Positions 11,430 through 23,443 of a stretch of 64,000 nt of DNA are shown here, one piece after another. Source of the DNA: Gnetum montanum (lineage: Eukaryota > Streptophyta > Gnetopsida > Gnetales > Gnetaceae). The notes beneath the pieces were generated by a model that saw nothing but the letters and a program-made list of their open reading frames with translations, made no database searches and was not told where the DNA came from. How positions within the stretch are numbered: the stretch's first letter is position 1; the number at the start of each line of letters is the position of its first letter. The stretch is from NCBI GenBank assembly GCA_015680685.1, contig MNCI01006151.1, positions 175,642 through 239,641 on the forward strand. The letters are read 5' to 3'. The translations under genes and the position numbers were made by a program.

Positions 11430-13650
11430 AGTTGTGTTATTTTGTTTTAGAGCTTGCTTGACCTATGCGAGTGCATCTAGAAAATATTTTCCACCATCAT
11501 ATTGTTTGGTGGTTTTTATCTCCTCCATATTCACTAAGAGATAGATTTCCTGAGGAGGAGGAGACTTGGCTTTTGGTTGGGCAATAGGCCTTTGAGCTTT
11601 GGTGGTTGCTTGTTGCATGTACTTGTCTATGTTTGTGGCTTTAGGCGACGGGGCCATGGGAATTGCTGATAGGGGGTAGGCTTAGGGGGACCTAGCTTGG
11701 TGCATTCCCTAGCCATCTTATTACCCAAATGCTCATCACATCTCTTCAAGCTAGTAACTTGCAATGTGGTCCTCACCACCAGACCCTAGGTAGATGGGGG
11801 GTCTGCATGTTTTAGCACCCTTATGAAAAAAGGTGTCTGTGTGTTGCCATAATGTGCTATGAAGCCCTAATCACAAAGGGTGTCACGAGCACCCAAGGTG
11901 GTGCCTTGATGATGAAGGGGGCTTGTGGCCTAGTTGATGCTGAGGCTTCAACGTCACTAGAGGATACATAGACCACAAATGATTCATGTGTTAGCTCTGT
12001 GTCATCATCAACATTAATAGCATTAATGATATATCCTACACTACTAGCATTTAATGGGTTCCTATAGACATTCATGGACTAGTTCTCTAGCTGGATAAGG
12101 TTACTTTCATCAAGAACAAGCTTTCACTAATTGATCATGTGTTGGATATCATCCTTCAATGCTAGGCAGTAATCTCTATCATGGTCGTGCAACTGATGTT
12201 AGTAGCAGAACTGGTCTAGCCTAAAATTTTTGGGTACCAGAGGCTCATTGGGCATAGCTGCAGAGGGGTCTTGAAGGATCTTGTAATACCCCTCATGGCA
12301 TTTGCAAGCATCCTCTAAAATCTTTTTATGTTGAATGTGGCCAGCACTAAGCAATTGAACCAAAAGTTCTGATGGCTTGATTGGCACAAGGGTATATTTT
12401 CAGCAATCCTTGTGTTAAAAGTTTGGCCTTGGGGGAGCTTGCCCTGTGGTCACTGACGATGTAGGTTGGTTGGTTCTTACATTACTAGAACCTGATGTTT
12501 TTTTGGTAGTTGTCGAGGCCTTAGGTGCCTTAACTACCTGCTTGTTGTTGTTGGGCTTGGCTTCATCAACCATAGCTACCATGGTGGTTGTCATGGCTTT
12601 CCCCTTTTCCTTGTCTCTTTTTGCATCTACATTCTTGTAGGCTATGTAAGCTAGATCCTTGCTGGACTCTGTTACTTCTTGCATGTCCTTTATTTGAGCG
12701 AAAGCTTGGCTAAGGAAATGCAGGGTGAAATAATATAGCTTCAATTTAATGAAATCATTTACTATGCCTTTCAAAATAGCTAGCAAGTGGGTTTTAGCGA
12801 TTGTCTCATGAATCTCATTTAGAGAGGTACTCCAACATTGTATAAATTTTTGCACTAGCTCTAGCACTTCTTGCTTAATGTTCTTAAGTTGGTCCAATGT
12901 AGTTTTTAACTTCAAGTTATACTTGAAGTGGGTTACAAAGTGGCTTAACAACTCTTCTAGAGTTGAAATGGATGCTCAAGGAAGCATGTGATACCAATCT
13001 AAAGATTTTTTGGTTAGAGACATGGCAAAGCCATGGATAACTGAATGTGGCCATGCTTGCAATAACAAGGACTCAAAATAGAAAGTAACTAAATGAGCGT
13101 TTAGGTCACCCTCAATGCTGTATTTCATGAATTGGGGAAGTTTAACCCCGGGAAGCAATGTAAGCGAAGGAATGGTGGGGCTAGTGGAATCATACTGATA
13201 GAAGCCCATTACATGGACTATCTCTGAGTTGGCTACTTTAAGCCACCTAACCTCCTTAGTGAACGTTTGAATAAGCTAAAATGCTTGGTCCACACTCAAG
13301 GATGTTGCAAAGGGTTGCATCAGTTGTGTTGTTGGTGGTACCGTCGAAGCGATCCACAGCCCTATAGTAGGTTGTGCCATATGTGATGCTTGGTACATTT
13401 ATGACTATGTGTATTATGACATCTGGGACAATTGAATAGTAGGTAAAGATGTTGCTTCCCACCATGTAGTTGAGGTTGGAGTTATTGTTGTTGGTGGGAT
13501 TGATACAGTTGGGATAATGGAAATGTGACTTATTTTTGGCTGCGATATGGGCATGGTATGCACATATGGTAGCGTTGGTGTCATAGACACTAGCTAGGAA
13601 GGTTGAATAGACTACAAGGAAATGAAAAAGGAAAAAGGGGAAAAACATCC
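11430..13650 (-). pseudogene. Gag of Tat-like element, decayed
   Basis: Minus 12,976-13,209 (LPGVKLPQFMKYSIEGDL, then LTKKSLDWYHMLP) and 12,415-12,951 (LSHFVTHFKYNLK, KQEVLELVQKFIQCWSTSLN) form the capsid-type core seen in plant gypsy Gag, where DP..HL..F and A..WY..LP are the usual landmarks. Minus 12,199-12,230 and onward reads QFCY.H...HDRDYC.ALK, a C-H-C motif typical of Tat Gag. A Lys/Thr-rich segment (12,420-12,560) lies between. The N-terminal part (13,256-13,648) is low in recognisable signal. Role: forms the virus-like particle. Confidence 0.8.
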
Positions 13651-14682
13651 TGCATTCTGTTGCATAGACAGGACTAGGTAGTTAATTACCACTGACAAAG
13701 TTTTACACTGCGAAAGCATCACAACTACCTCAAAGAAGGTAGAAGACTATGATTGGTGTAATTGGAATATAGATGTAGACTATGAGGCTAAGACATAGAC
13801 TAGGATGCCACTGTCAGAATAGGACTCGAACTCCTCCTGCCTATCTTGCATGGTTTCATCATAGTTAGATGTTGAATCCTACTCTTTTAGCCCACTCATC
13901 TTCATGCGTTGATCCAAAATCCATTTGAAGGATTTAGTGAGTGGTTTGACCATGCCATGGGTAGGAAGGAACTCCCTTCCATTTCAATGAATAATTTCAA
14001 AATTATGCTTTTCTTCCATTTCTTGATGGTCCAATGGTAGGCTCACCTGAATCTTTGTACACAAAAAGTTGTATTGTTCATCATCAAGCATCGTTTGTTT
14101 GGAAGATTAACATACTATTGTTGTGGCCACATTGGGCTAAGTGGTTTCTCAATGTCTACCACGTGTTGCATGGGGTAGGCAAACTTCAAGTTCAAGGTAG
14201 TAGATGAGGTGTTAACAAGGTTCATTTTCATTATGTAAGAAAAGACGAGAGAAAAAGTGATGCTTGCCAAAAATGTTTAAGTATAGAAAATTCTAAGATA
14301 AAGTGGCTAAGTGTGAAAACTATAAAGAAAATGGGAAAAAATGGCTAAGTCTGGAAACAGTAAAAAAATGGTTATCTTTGTTATTATGCTTGTCATGCTC
14401 TAAGGGATTATTACACTCACAAGGTGTCATGCTCTACAAAACACTTAGAGCTTGACTTAGTAAATAGTTTGGGCTTTCCATCCTATAGGGTTCCAGGAGA
14501 ACCATCAACTAGGACCAATCTACACCAATTGAAATGTAGACAACTCTTGCACTAGCCTATGATTTAGCTACTACCCTGGTAGGTCCATAGGGGTGTTATG
14601 TCTATGCTAGCTTACTGCTAGTGATGGGAGTATAGAAAGCATGTGGGACTACCTGTGGCACATAGAAGGAATGGGAGGCACT
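13651..14682 (-). other. 5' leader of Tat-like element, no gene seen
   Basis: Untranslated-looking sequence between Gag and the primer site. It contains short repeats of GGCTAAGT(G/C)TG(G/A)AAAC around 14,310-14,370. Confidence 0.5.
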
Positions 14683-14696
14683 CCTTCTAGTGCCAA
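14683..14696 (-). promoter_or_regulatory. candidate primer-binding site
   Basis: On the minus strand it reads TTGGCACTAGAAGG a few bases after the proposed LTR end. This resembles TTGGCGCTAGAAGG-type primer sites, with one CpG lost. The gap to the LTR edge is longer than usual, so both site and edge are tentative. Confidence 0.4.
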
Positions 14697-14702
14697 AAAT
14701 TA

Positions 14703-16589
14703 TGATGTTTGAAAATGTCGATGGCTGGAACACCAAGAGGTCCATAGATGTATAGTCTAACCTTGAATCCGTGCAAGGGCCATGCTGAGAGAAATAGAGA
14801 CAAGATGCCCTGAACGGTCTTGTCGATCAGACAAGGACTTCCATGGTGTAATAATAACTATTTGTAAATAGAGATTTAGTGAGCTTCATGCGGGAGCCAG
14901 GACAGTGAGCAAGAATAGAATGTAATGTAATGTGGATATGTGAATGTGTATTGATAGTAGAAGAAAGCACAAAAATTAAATGTTGAGGAATTTGAAACAA
15001 ATGTTGAAAATATAGAATTAGAGTTTGAGGGTGGATAAATGCACTGCCGAAAGATCGAGGTGCATAACTTTTGATTAAATGATGTTTGAAGCTGGTACGT
15101 AGTGTTAGATAAGCATAGCGGTAGTGTAGTGGTGCGGTCATAGTCTCTGCAATGTCACAAACATGGTGCTAGTAGCTGCAAAGGAGGCTAGACCTATCAG
15201 GCTTACAGTCGTCACACTGTGCAGTAACAAGGAAGACTATCACAGTACTCAACCAAGTGTCAAGCTCAGATGCTCAAGTGCAAGAGTGATGAAGATGCTA
15301 ATAGTGCTCTAATGCTTGATGCTTAAAATGATTTGTCGATCAACCTCTAAAATGCTCCTTATTGGGGTATTCATAGGGCTAGGGTTGACGTGAGATGTGG
15401 GCTAGATGCCACATGGCCTACGTCCCATGTAGCATGGGCATGGATGATTCACGCTGACATGTTATGCTCAAAATGTCAAGCTCTAACTATTATTCTAAAG
15501 TGTAACGCTCTGCAGGATAGGAACAGGAACTAAGAATCTACCAAACTATGACCACACCACTAGGACTACATGTGCTAGAGTCTGAAGGACTACCATGTAC
15601 TTACAAATAATGCCAAAACAAATGCAACTTGGAGTCTACACTCTGGGACTATGTCTTCCCCCTCTTCCAAGTACGGTCAAGCATAGGAACAATTTTGGGG
15701 ATTAATGGAGGGTGCAAAAGCAAAGAAAACTACTAATCCTAGCTAATGGAAGGACATCATAACTAAAATGAAGGTCGATGCCAAGTTCTGGGAGCTTCCA
15801 GAAGCATTCGAAGGCATTTTCCAAGTGTCACACTATCTACACTACATAGCGTGATGGAGTGTAGCGTGAATACTTAGAAAATTTTTGCAATTTTTTGGCT
15901 TGTCACGATGTCTACGCTATGTAGCATAGCAGAGCATAGCATAAGTACTTTGATGAACTTTGCCAAAATTTGTAATGTTTCTTCATGGCACGCTAATCAC
16001 ACTCCAGGGTGTAGTAGGACAAGCAACCTCAAAAGTCAGAAAATTGCTAAATGTATCTTCCATGTCTAGATAGCTTGATAGATTTCTTGTTCAACACTTG
16101 GAAAAATTTGGCCCTAAAACCTATCATGTTGGCTATGTTGTGTAGTGTAGCAGAGCATGATAGGCCCAAAGGATAGAAAATAATCCAAACTATTTTTTCC
16201 ATGCTAAGCAACTTTGATAAGTCCTAGCCTAGTACTTGGGTGGACTGACAACCAAGACATGTGTCAAGCTAGGCAAGTTAGAAAGTGTAGCAAGCCTAAC
16301 AATCTGGGAGATAGAAAATTTTCCAAACTATCTAGTCCATCCCAAGTAAACCTTGGTCACTTCTAGCTTGATGTTTGTGTATATTGGCCATGAAAGTATG
16401 TGCTACACTAGCTGTGCTATGGAGTGTAGTAGGTAGACTTAGAAACATTTTGCAAACATTAGGACTTCCAGTGTGCTATGCTATCTATGTTGCACAGCAT
16501 GACACAAAACTTAGAAAAAATTATCCAAGTTTTAACACTTAGATCAATCTGCCATTGAAATCTTGGAGCCCAAAATTAGTGGTGTTTCA
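14703..16589 (-). repeat. 5' LTR of Tat-like element (about 1.89 kb)
   Basis: The right edge (GGTGTTTCA) is shared with the left LTR fragment. The left edge TG at 14,703 is inferred from the adjacent primer-site-like sequence. Repeated modules of the type CTACACTACATAGCGTGATGG followed by ACTTAGAAAATTTT occur at 15,820-16,520. The last bases of the LTR in genome orientation abut CACAT, the flanking copia leader. Confidence 0.65.
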
Positions 16590-16679
16590 CACATTAGTCT
16601 CTTTGTCTAGATGTGTTTGATGTTGACTACCCTTTCCATGTTCACTCTTGAAGATTGATGTAGAGTGCAAGAGTACCAA
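16590..16679 (-). other. leader fragment of copia element A
   Basis: About 90 bp lie between the gypsy LTR edge and the copia primer site. This is the only internal copia A sequence in the window; the rest lies beyond the inserted gypsy element, off the left end. Confidence 0.6.
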
Positions 16680-16691
16680 GCTCTAATACCA
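16680..16691 (-). promoter_or_regulatory. copia A primer-binding site (initiator tRNA-Met type)
   Basis: The minus strand reads TGGTATTAGAGC, two bases after the LTR end. The usual plant copia site is TGGTATCAGAGC; the single C to T change matches the window-wide decay. Confidence 0.85.
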
Positions 16692-16693
16692 CT

Positions 16694-18616
16694 TGAGAAT
16701 CATTGAACTTATAAGAGGGGATAAATGAATAAGTTTTGCAAATCAAAAAATTCTTCAACACTAAAGCACATCAAATTTTATATGGTTCCCCAACTTGGAT
16801 ACTCCACACTTAGAGGGTACATCACTTACACACCTCCAAACTATGTTCCTTCAAAAATGTGGTTTAGAGGACATCACAACCTTTACAAGATTTAAGCTCC
16901 ACTAAGGAGAGTTTCATCATTGTGAAATCTCTCAATCTTGCAAGATTCCAACAATATAAAAATATGTTTTGAAGGGAACCACACCTTGTACAAGTCCTAA
17001 GCTCCTCTCTAGAGTGATTCAATGCCATGAATCCACTTAACCCCACAAGGTTCCAACAAGCTTAGAATGTGGTTTCTAGGATTCCACAACCTTTACAACT
17101 TGAGCTCCATTCAAGAGTGTTGTGGCACTACATTAACACTCAATCTCACATGATCTTGACAAGCTCAAGTAAAATACCTGATGAGTGGTGAGGTACCCCT
17201 ACACTCAACCATACAAATACAAGCATTACATGCGTAATCCAGTTGAACTCCAAGGACTAAGTGTTTATGCGCCTCATGGAACACTTAAGGTTAATCAATC
17301 GTTGTTTTCCTAAACTTACTTGTATTTTCATAGTTGTATGGTTAAGTAAGTTTGAGGTATGTGATTTTTATATCTTTATCTTTTTAACGCCTATGCTAAT
17401 GAGGAAGGGTAAAGAGACTAAGTAACTAAATTTAATTAACTACTCATTAACTAAGTTCTAATGGTCCTAGCACCAATATCCCTTCCCACTTGCTGCACAC
17501 ACCCTGAACTAATGTAACGCTACTAGGATTACCAAATGCTACTCGTTACTAGGTTACCAAGCGTTACACACGTACTTGAAGCGGTCGTACTGAATGCACT
17601 TAACTAGGAGAGTTGAAGGTTAAAAGAGATTTAATTATCTAGGAAAATAGTTGAACATTTAATAGTAATTAAATCTTATTTAGCTTAGTCCAAGTGCTGC
17701 AAGGTTTATCAGAAAGTTCGTCTTTATTTTTGTACACCAATGTGTGCTCAGGTACAATTTTCTCGAATAAAGATCTGTTCACTTTGAGACTCCTACTACG
17801 AGCACATGGAAATTATTCTAACTCTGGAATGGGAAAATTGCTATAGTTTGGCTAAGGTCTAGACCTAGATGGAGAAACAAGGGAATGCCACCTCTTATTT
17901 ATAGAACTGGAGATGGGCTGCGATATCAGGAATGCGATACTGCATACGCGATATCGCAACTCATCAATACCTTATCACAAGAAGCACATCAACCCTACAG
18001 GGCAACAAAAGAGAACAATAATTACAGGAAAACATGTAACTAAATTTTTCTATCCTTTTACTTTGAGGTACAACTCACTTTGATCACTTACAATAGACAA
18101 AAGATAGTACAATGAGAAATAATAATAAGAGAATGATGTATACAATGATTTCTTGATAATAACACTTGATGGTACACAATGTTTACATATTCCCCAATGA
18201 AAATGAAGTCTTCTTATAGCTAATATGTTTCCAAAATCATCTTGGAATTCATGCAACAGCTAACCAACAATCATTAGAGATGTTTTCTCTAAGACTAAGA
18301 CATTTTCTTGTAATGGACCTTCATTTTGGAAAAATGTCTTCTTTTCATCAAAAACTTCTTTCTCTACAAAAAGATATTTTTAGTTTTCCAAAGACTTCTT
18401 CTCATGTGTTGCCTTCAATTATGCTAAGACATCTACTATTTCCTAGAGGTGACTCTCTGTATCACCCTTTACACTTTTAAAATCTTCATTCCTTGTTCAT
18501 GTTCTTGAACTTCCACATGCCTTCTTATCTTAATCCAAGTCCTACAAACACAACAACCACACAAACATCCTTATTCTCCATTTTCCTTAAGGTTTTGACA
18601 TACCAAAAGGTCAACA
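16694..18616 (-). repeat. 5' LTR of copia element A, containing a solo gypsy LTR
   Basis: It aligns along its length with the copia B LTR at 35,806-36,871 (starts TGAGAATCATTGAAC versus TGAGGATTGTTAAAC; both end GTCAACA). It is 1,923 bp instead of 1,066 because a 788-bp solo LTR plus duplication lies at 17,179-17,966. Shared landmarks include CCCAACTTGG, GAGTGTTGTGGCACTACAT and AAGAAGCACATCAACCC. Confidence 0.85.
17179..17966 (-). mobile_element. solo LTR, palindrome-type (subfamily A) gypsy LTR
   Basis: It starts TGATGAGTGG and ends ACTCATCA, and is flanked on both sides by ATACC (17,174-17,178 and 17,967-17,971). Removing it and one ATACC restores the copia LTR alignment. The minus-strand U3 carries the GATATC-type palindrome (17,936-17,955) and a TATTTATAG box complement near 17,900. 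Internal sequence was lost by LTR-LTR recombination. Confidence 0.93.
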
Positions 18617-18749
18617 AAACAAAGTATGATTCTAGATTTTATTGCATCATATCATTATAAATTAAAAACGTAATAAAATAGTCAAGTTTTATTATGCATT
18701 ACTGATAGAAAAGAATATTATATTATTTAATTTATTGATATATGTCATC

Positions 18750-19440
18750 TTAGAAAATGTCCAATAACTTAACATGTGTGCTTTAATTCTTGTCGATTAG
18801 AGGCATTAAAAAATACTTCAAAGTGGAGATGATGTAGAAATTTATAATGCAGTGTTCTTGCTAAATTACTATAATGAGGTGCTGGTTGTAATGGATGGCA
18901 ATGCTATCATAAAAATTATTTAAGAAGTTTAAAACAAAAATAGTAGATAGAGGACATAATATTAAAATACTATTTCAAAAAGATGTAATCAATTCTAAAA
19001 TTTTGATCCACATATTATTTTTTTTGATTTGTTAATGCTATCAAAATAAAGAAAAACATATAAGTCAGAAGATAGGGAGATGAAATTGAGATACTATATT
19101 TTAAGATTGATAAAACACAAAGGAATTGCATTTAATAGCTACCAAAAAATATTTTTCCTAGTGAACATCAAGATTGGAAGAAGTATGTTTCATTCGATAC
19201 TGATTATTGTTGATATCATTACAAATTTAATATTAATCATGGATCCTCTAAATGATGATAATGAATGTAGTGAGTGGACTAATATTATATACAAGTTCCT
19301 TGAGGTGCAACGTAGTAATCTGAATAGAAGGATAATTCCATTGTGAATTATGGAGACATTTATTTAAAAGAAATATATCACAATAGAGAAATCAATATGA
19401 CTATGGTTCTTATCTTACTTTATGTAATATGCATTCCATG
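18750..19440 (+). pseudogene. Ulp1-like (C48) cysteine protease remnant
   Basis: The frame from 19,080 gives MFHSILIIVDI then LILIMDPLND, matching the H-W-S-L-hydrophobic-D and M/Y-D-S/P-L landmarks of Ulp1 (SUMO-protease fold) domains: His about residue 38, Asp about residue 55. In another frame, 19,378-19,416 reads SQ.RNQYDYGSYL, matching the Q-x-N-x-x-D-C-G active-site segment with Cys replaced by Tyr (TGT to TAT). Thus one frameshift, one stop and loss of the nucleophile. Ulp1 domains occur both in host SUMO proteases and in plant MULE-type transposons. No transposon ends were found here, so the origin is open. Confidence 0.5.
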
Positions 19441-19769
19441 TCATAGAAAGATATCATTTTAGGCATCAAATGTACCATTGTATAGAAGGAGAATCCTATG
19501 CAATATATTAAATGTGTTGGACTAGCATGCAACATGGTTTTCTCATATTAAATAAATGTATTTTGTTACATTTTCTTATCTCTTATTTAACAATTTTTTT
19601 AATATTAATTTTTTTATTCAGTATCATATTAATGTTTTATAATATTAAATAATTTTCATTCATATTATAATTATTATTATACTTTCTGACATGCATTACC
19701 AATATCTTTAAATTCAAAAATCAATTATAATATTTGCAGAATTGAAATAAATGTACAATTAGTTTATGC

Positions 19770-20330
19770 ATGTATAGTGGATACTTACAGATATATATAT
19801 ATATATATATAAGAAAAATATTTATATTGAATGTAAATGGAGTATTGTTGAAGGATACACATTTTTCAAATGGAAATGCACTAAGGAATTACAAAAGCAA
19901 AAATGATGTCATGCTTGGAATAAAGTCTTACTATATTCGACCTAGTGTGCATGAGTTCCTCACCCAATTAAAGAAGGAAGGAATTAAATATGCATTCTAG
20001 TCTTCAATGCAATTAGCTAATGTAGAAAGAATAACAAACTACCTCATCAAGAATGTCCATACCAAGCCTAAATTTATTTGGTGTCAAATACAATGCAAAA
20101 AACTTTATTGCAAAGGGACTTTGCTTCCAATTTTTCAAAAGTCTTTACAACGCTTTTTCGAGACATATGACAATTAATGCAAAAAAATTTATTGCAAAGG
20201 GACTTTGCTTCCAATTTTTCAAAAGTCTTTACAACACTTTTTCTAGACATATGACAATTAATACATACGAGAGGGTGTTGCTATCATTGGACAAAGGAAA
20301 CTTTATTCAAGCCATCTAATATGATCTAAA
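19770..20330 (+). pseudogene. FCP1/NIF-like HAD phosphatase remnant
   Basis: The frame at 19,770-20,000 reads ILNVNGVLLKD, then YYIRPSVHEFLTQLKKEGIKYAF; after a TAG it continues SSMQLANVERITNYL and PKFIWCQIQC. Plant FCP1-homology proteins have D-L-N-G-V-L, R-P-x-x-x-E-F-L, V-W-S-S and F-x-W-x-Q-x-x-C in this order and spacing. The first catalytic Asp is Asn here, and the Trp codon before SS is a stop, so it is inactive. An AT dinucleotide run at 19,793-19,811 precedes the domain. The downstream part is disturbed by an 84-bp duplication. Confidence 0.5.
20092..20259. repeat. tandem duplication, 2 x 84 bp
   Basis: Copies start at 20,092 and 20,176, both AATGCAAAAAA(C/A)TTTATTGC and ending CATATGACAATT. 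84 is a multiple of three, so the open frame 20,053-20,319 repeats the same peptide twice (IAKGLCFQFFKSLYN). Confidence 0.93.
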
Positions 20331-21829
20331 TAATAATAGAGATGATTATGTTCTTAGGAAATTACTACCATTAATTGTAATTTGTGTTAGTGATGAATTC
20401 AGCATTGAGAAGCTATTAAGTTCTAATGAATAACCTATAAATAGTATTCAATGTTTTTTGTTTTTATTTATGATACAGAATATATTATGTTTTAAGGTCA
20501 TTTTAAATGATCACATTGTCTTTGTTTATCATCTACTGATTACCATTGGATAACAGTAATATCAAATATAGTTATATACTTATTTAATAATTTTCTATTT
20601 TGCAATTTATTTTATTATTTCAAGAGGACCTATAGGCATTAGATCAAATGACCTTATTGTAACCTTGTTCATGTGTTTATAACCATGTTCTAAAATGTAA
20701 GCAAACAATAGTTTGCATATGTATCTCTAATAACCTTGAACAACCAACTGTTTCTTATTCATGTTGCTACATCATGCGCTCTCTCATTAATATGAATAAT
20801 AAATATTCTATTTAATGGAATTTATGCTTTAACATAATAATATATGAACAAATGATTGAAATAGCCTTCCCCTTTTATATGGCATTGATCTAGATCTTAT
20901 GTGTTGAATGAATTATTTTTTGGGGTTTTGAATTATTGTCTAAGAAAATTAATTATTTACCTACTAGACTACCATTTTACATTTTGTCTTCTCTTCTACC
21001 TAATGCAAGCAAGCTTAATAATCTGGCTCTCTCTCCTCCTTAGTTTTTATGACTACAAAAGTACTTGCTTGTGTGCTACCCAATTACTTTATGGGTGTTG
21101 AAACTTAATTGGTCATTGACTGTACTACCATTTTACCTTATGTCTTTTCTTCTACCTAATGCAATCTTGATAAAATGATTAGCTATCCTTCTTCTCGTTA
21201 CTTTACATTATTATGAAAGTATCCTCTTGCATGGTCTAACTACCTTGTGGATTTAATTGATAATTTTATAGTTATTTCATATTTAATACTAGTCTATTTA
21301 GTGATTTATTTTATTAGTTCAATGGATAAGTTTCATAACAAAAACTATTCATAAGCATATTAGAATACTCAACTCAATAAAACCATAATCAATCATATAT
21401 AAGGCTAGGATTTAGGTTTATTAAAATGTAATAAAGAATTCTATATTTTTCAAAGTGATTTTGTAAACCTATTTGGTATATAAAGATAAATATACTTATA
21501 CATCATAATTGAAAATTCCAAGCATAAGAATTTAGAATAGTATTTTTTTACAATAATATAGTAAGGTCACGTATACAATGAATTTATATAACATTTTCTA
21601 CTATATTTCTAACAACTGGAATGAAAATATTCTATATATAACAAAAAGCTCCATATGGGTTTGTTAATTACAAATGTTTCTAATTTTTTTTCATTTATTT
21701 ATTTTTGGAATGTTGGATTTTCCTTGGAAGGAAAAGAAATTTGGATTACTTAATTTTTATATTAGCTTATGACTTGTTTTTCTTCCATATAGATTTAAAG
21801 ATTAGGTACATATGGTTCCTGCCAACATA
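20331..21829. other. AT-rich stretch, no feature recognised
   Basis: No coding domain, LTR edge or clear repeat was seen. It may belong to the host locus surrounding the two gene remnants. Confidence 0.5.
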
Positions 21830-23443
21830 TGTTGTTTCTAGGACCATGTAGAAGGAAGTGAGAGGTAGGGGAGAAGGGGAGGAAGGGTAAATCAAGGCCT
21901 TACAAAAATTTTTCAAATTAAAGATTGGTAGAAAGACCCGCAAAGAGCCCTAAGATAAAACTTAGAAAAAAATAGAATAGTAATGTGGTACAAAGAGAAA
22001 AAATACAGATCTTTTTAAGTTGGTTCAACTACTAGATTGGCTAGCCTACATACACTTAAAATTTTCCCCAATTCCTAGGGGATAGTGGAATTTTATTAGG
22101 CATAGAAAAATTCTCTTACAATCTAGGTGGAACACAACTGCTAGGCTCACATCACTTTTATAGTGTAGAGTGTTACTTTTATAGCATTAAGTTTATTAAG
22201 CCTTTTTTTCTTGAAAATAAAAGAGAACTATTAAAGAGAAAACATTAAAGATCAGAATAGAGGAAGAAATTTAAATTCACACACAAGAGGAAAAAACAAA
22301 AACACCTAGCTTAACATCCAAGCCACAATTATAATAGCATTTTTAAAGCTATTTTTAGGATTGTTTCATTAAAGCTATTATAGATACATTAAAGCTAAAA
22401 TAGAGAGATGATGCATGTAGCCATTAATAATCCATTTGGAAATGTTGGAGAAGACTATGAAGATCAATTACTATATTTGGTAAGCATTGAAACCTTGGTA
22501 GAGCAAGCAATTTTTCCTTTTATTTTTTGTGCTAACGATCTTTGGGCCATGAACAATAACTGTTTTTCATCCCCTATTTATGTTGAAAATGATATCAAAT
22601 GTTGAAAGAGGAAACAATGCTACATGTCAAAGTGGAAATGATGTTTCATGTTAAGTGATAACAATGTCAAACATTGAAATTGGAAATGACATTCCACATT
22701 AAAAGTTATAATGATGTTGTGCATTGAAAGAAGAAATGATGTTTCATGTTGAAAGTAGAAATGATGTTTTGTGTTAAAAATGGTAATAACATCATTAAAA
22801 GTAGAAATGATGTCATGTGTTAAAAGTGGAAATGACATTCCAAGTTGAGAGTAGAAATGAAATTCCATGTTAAAGTAGAAATGATGTTCTATGTTAAAAG
22901 TAGAAATGAAGTTCCATATTAAAAGTAAAAATGACATTATGCATTGAAATTAGAAATGAAATTCTTCATTAAAAATGGAAATGACATTCCATGTTGAAAG
23001 TAGAAATGATGTTTCATGTTAAAAGTAGAAATGGCATTTCATGTTAAAAGTAGAAATGATGTTCCATGTTAAAAGTAGAAAGGACATTTCAAGTTAAAAG
23101 CAAAAATGATGTTGTGCATCAAAAGTAGAAACAACATTATGTATTGAACGTGGAAGTGACATTCCACATTAAAAGTAGAAATGATTTTATGCATTGAAAT
23201 TAGAAATGACATGGTGTGTTGAAAGTGGAAGTGACATTCTACATTAAAAGTTGTAAAGAAATTTAATGTTAAAAGTGGAAATGACATCATGCATCGAAAG
23301 TCAAAATAATATTGTGTTGAAAGTGAAAGTCACATTCCATATTAAAGATGGAAATGATTTTCCACGTTAAAAGTGGTAACAATTTTGTATGTCAAAAGTT
23401 CTCTACAAAGCCAAATCTACAACCAAGATTAGAACACCTAATA
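21830..23443 (-). repeat. 3' LTR of copia C (about 1.61 kb)
   Basis: It aligns with the right LTR in its first 750 bp (for example ACTAGATTGGCTAGCCTACAT, GCTATTATAGATACATTAAAG) and in its last 45 bp (CTCTACAAAGCCAAA, CAACCAAGATTA). The middle is the 25-bp array. A weak purine tract (complement of GACCCTTTTTTAGG at about 23,449-23,462) adjoins the right edge. Confidence 0.85.
22602..23394. repeat. 25-bp tandem array, about 32 copies
   Basis: The consensus on the plus strand is (A/G)AAAGTAGAAATGA(T/C)(G/A)TTCCATGTT. Most units are exactly 25 bp; a few are 21-24. Individual units differ at several positions. It lies in the U3/mid part of the LTR. The frequent FHF/STF-rich minus-strand open frames are by-products of the array. 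Confidence 0.92.

Larger units (their letters stand above)
1..16589 (-). mobile_element. Tat-like Ty3/gypsy retrotransposon, partial, decayed
   Basis: The two ends share the same LTR edge: 1-100 and about 16,504-16,589 align and both finish with GGTGTTTCA, so on the minus strand the LTR begins TGAAACACC. A purine tract borders the left copy, and a primer-site-like sequence borders the right one. Minus-strand order is LTR, leader, gag, protease, RT, RNase H, integrase, which is the Ty3/gypsy order. RT wording (FMDGFSGYNQI, YVDD) and the gag C-H-C motif resemble the Tat/Ogre branch. About 5 kb of unrelated plus-strand sequence separates protease from RT. The left LTR runs off the window, so total length is unknown. 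Confidence 0.8.

Noticed and set aside
22620-23290. Minus-strand open frames rich in Phe, Ser and His (22,620-22,937; 23,069-23,290; also 28,355-28,558)
   Set aside because: They are translations of the 25-bp array. The array changes frame every unit and has no coding signature.
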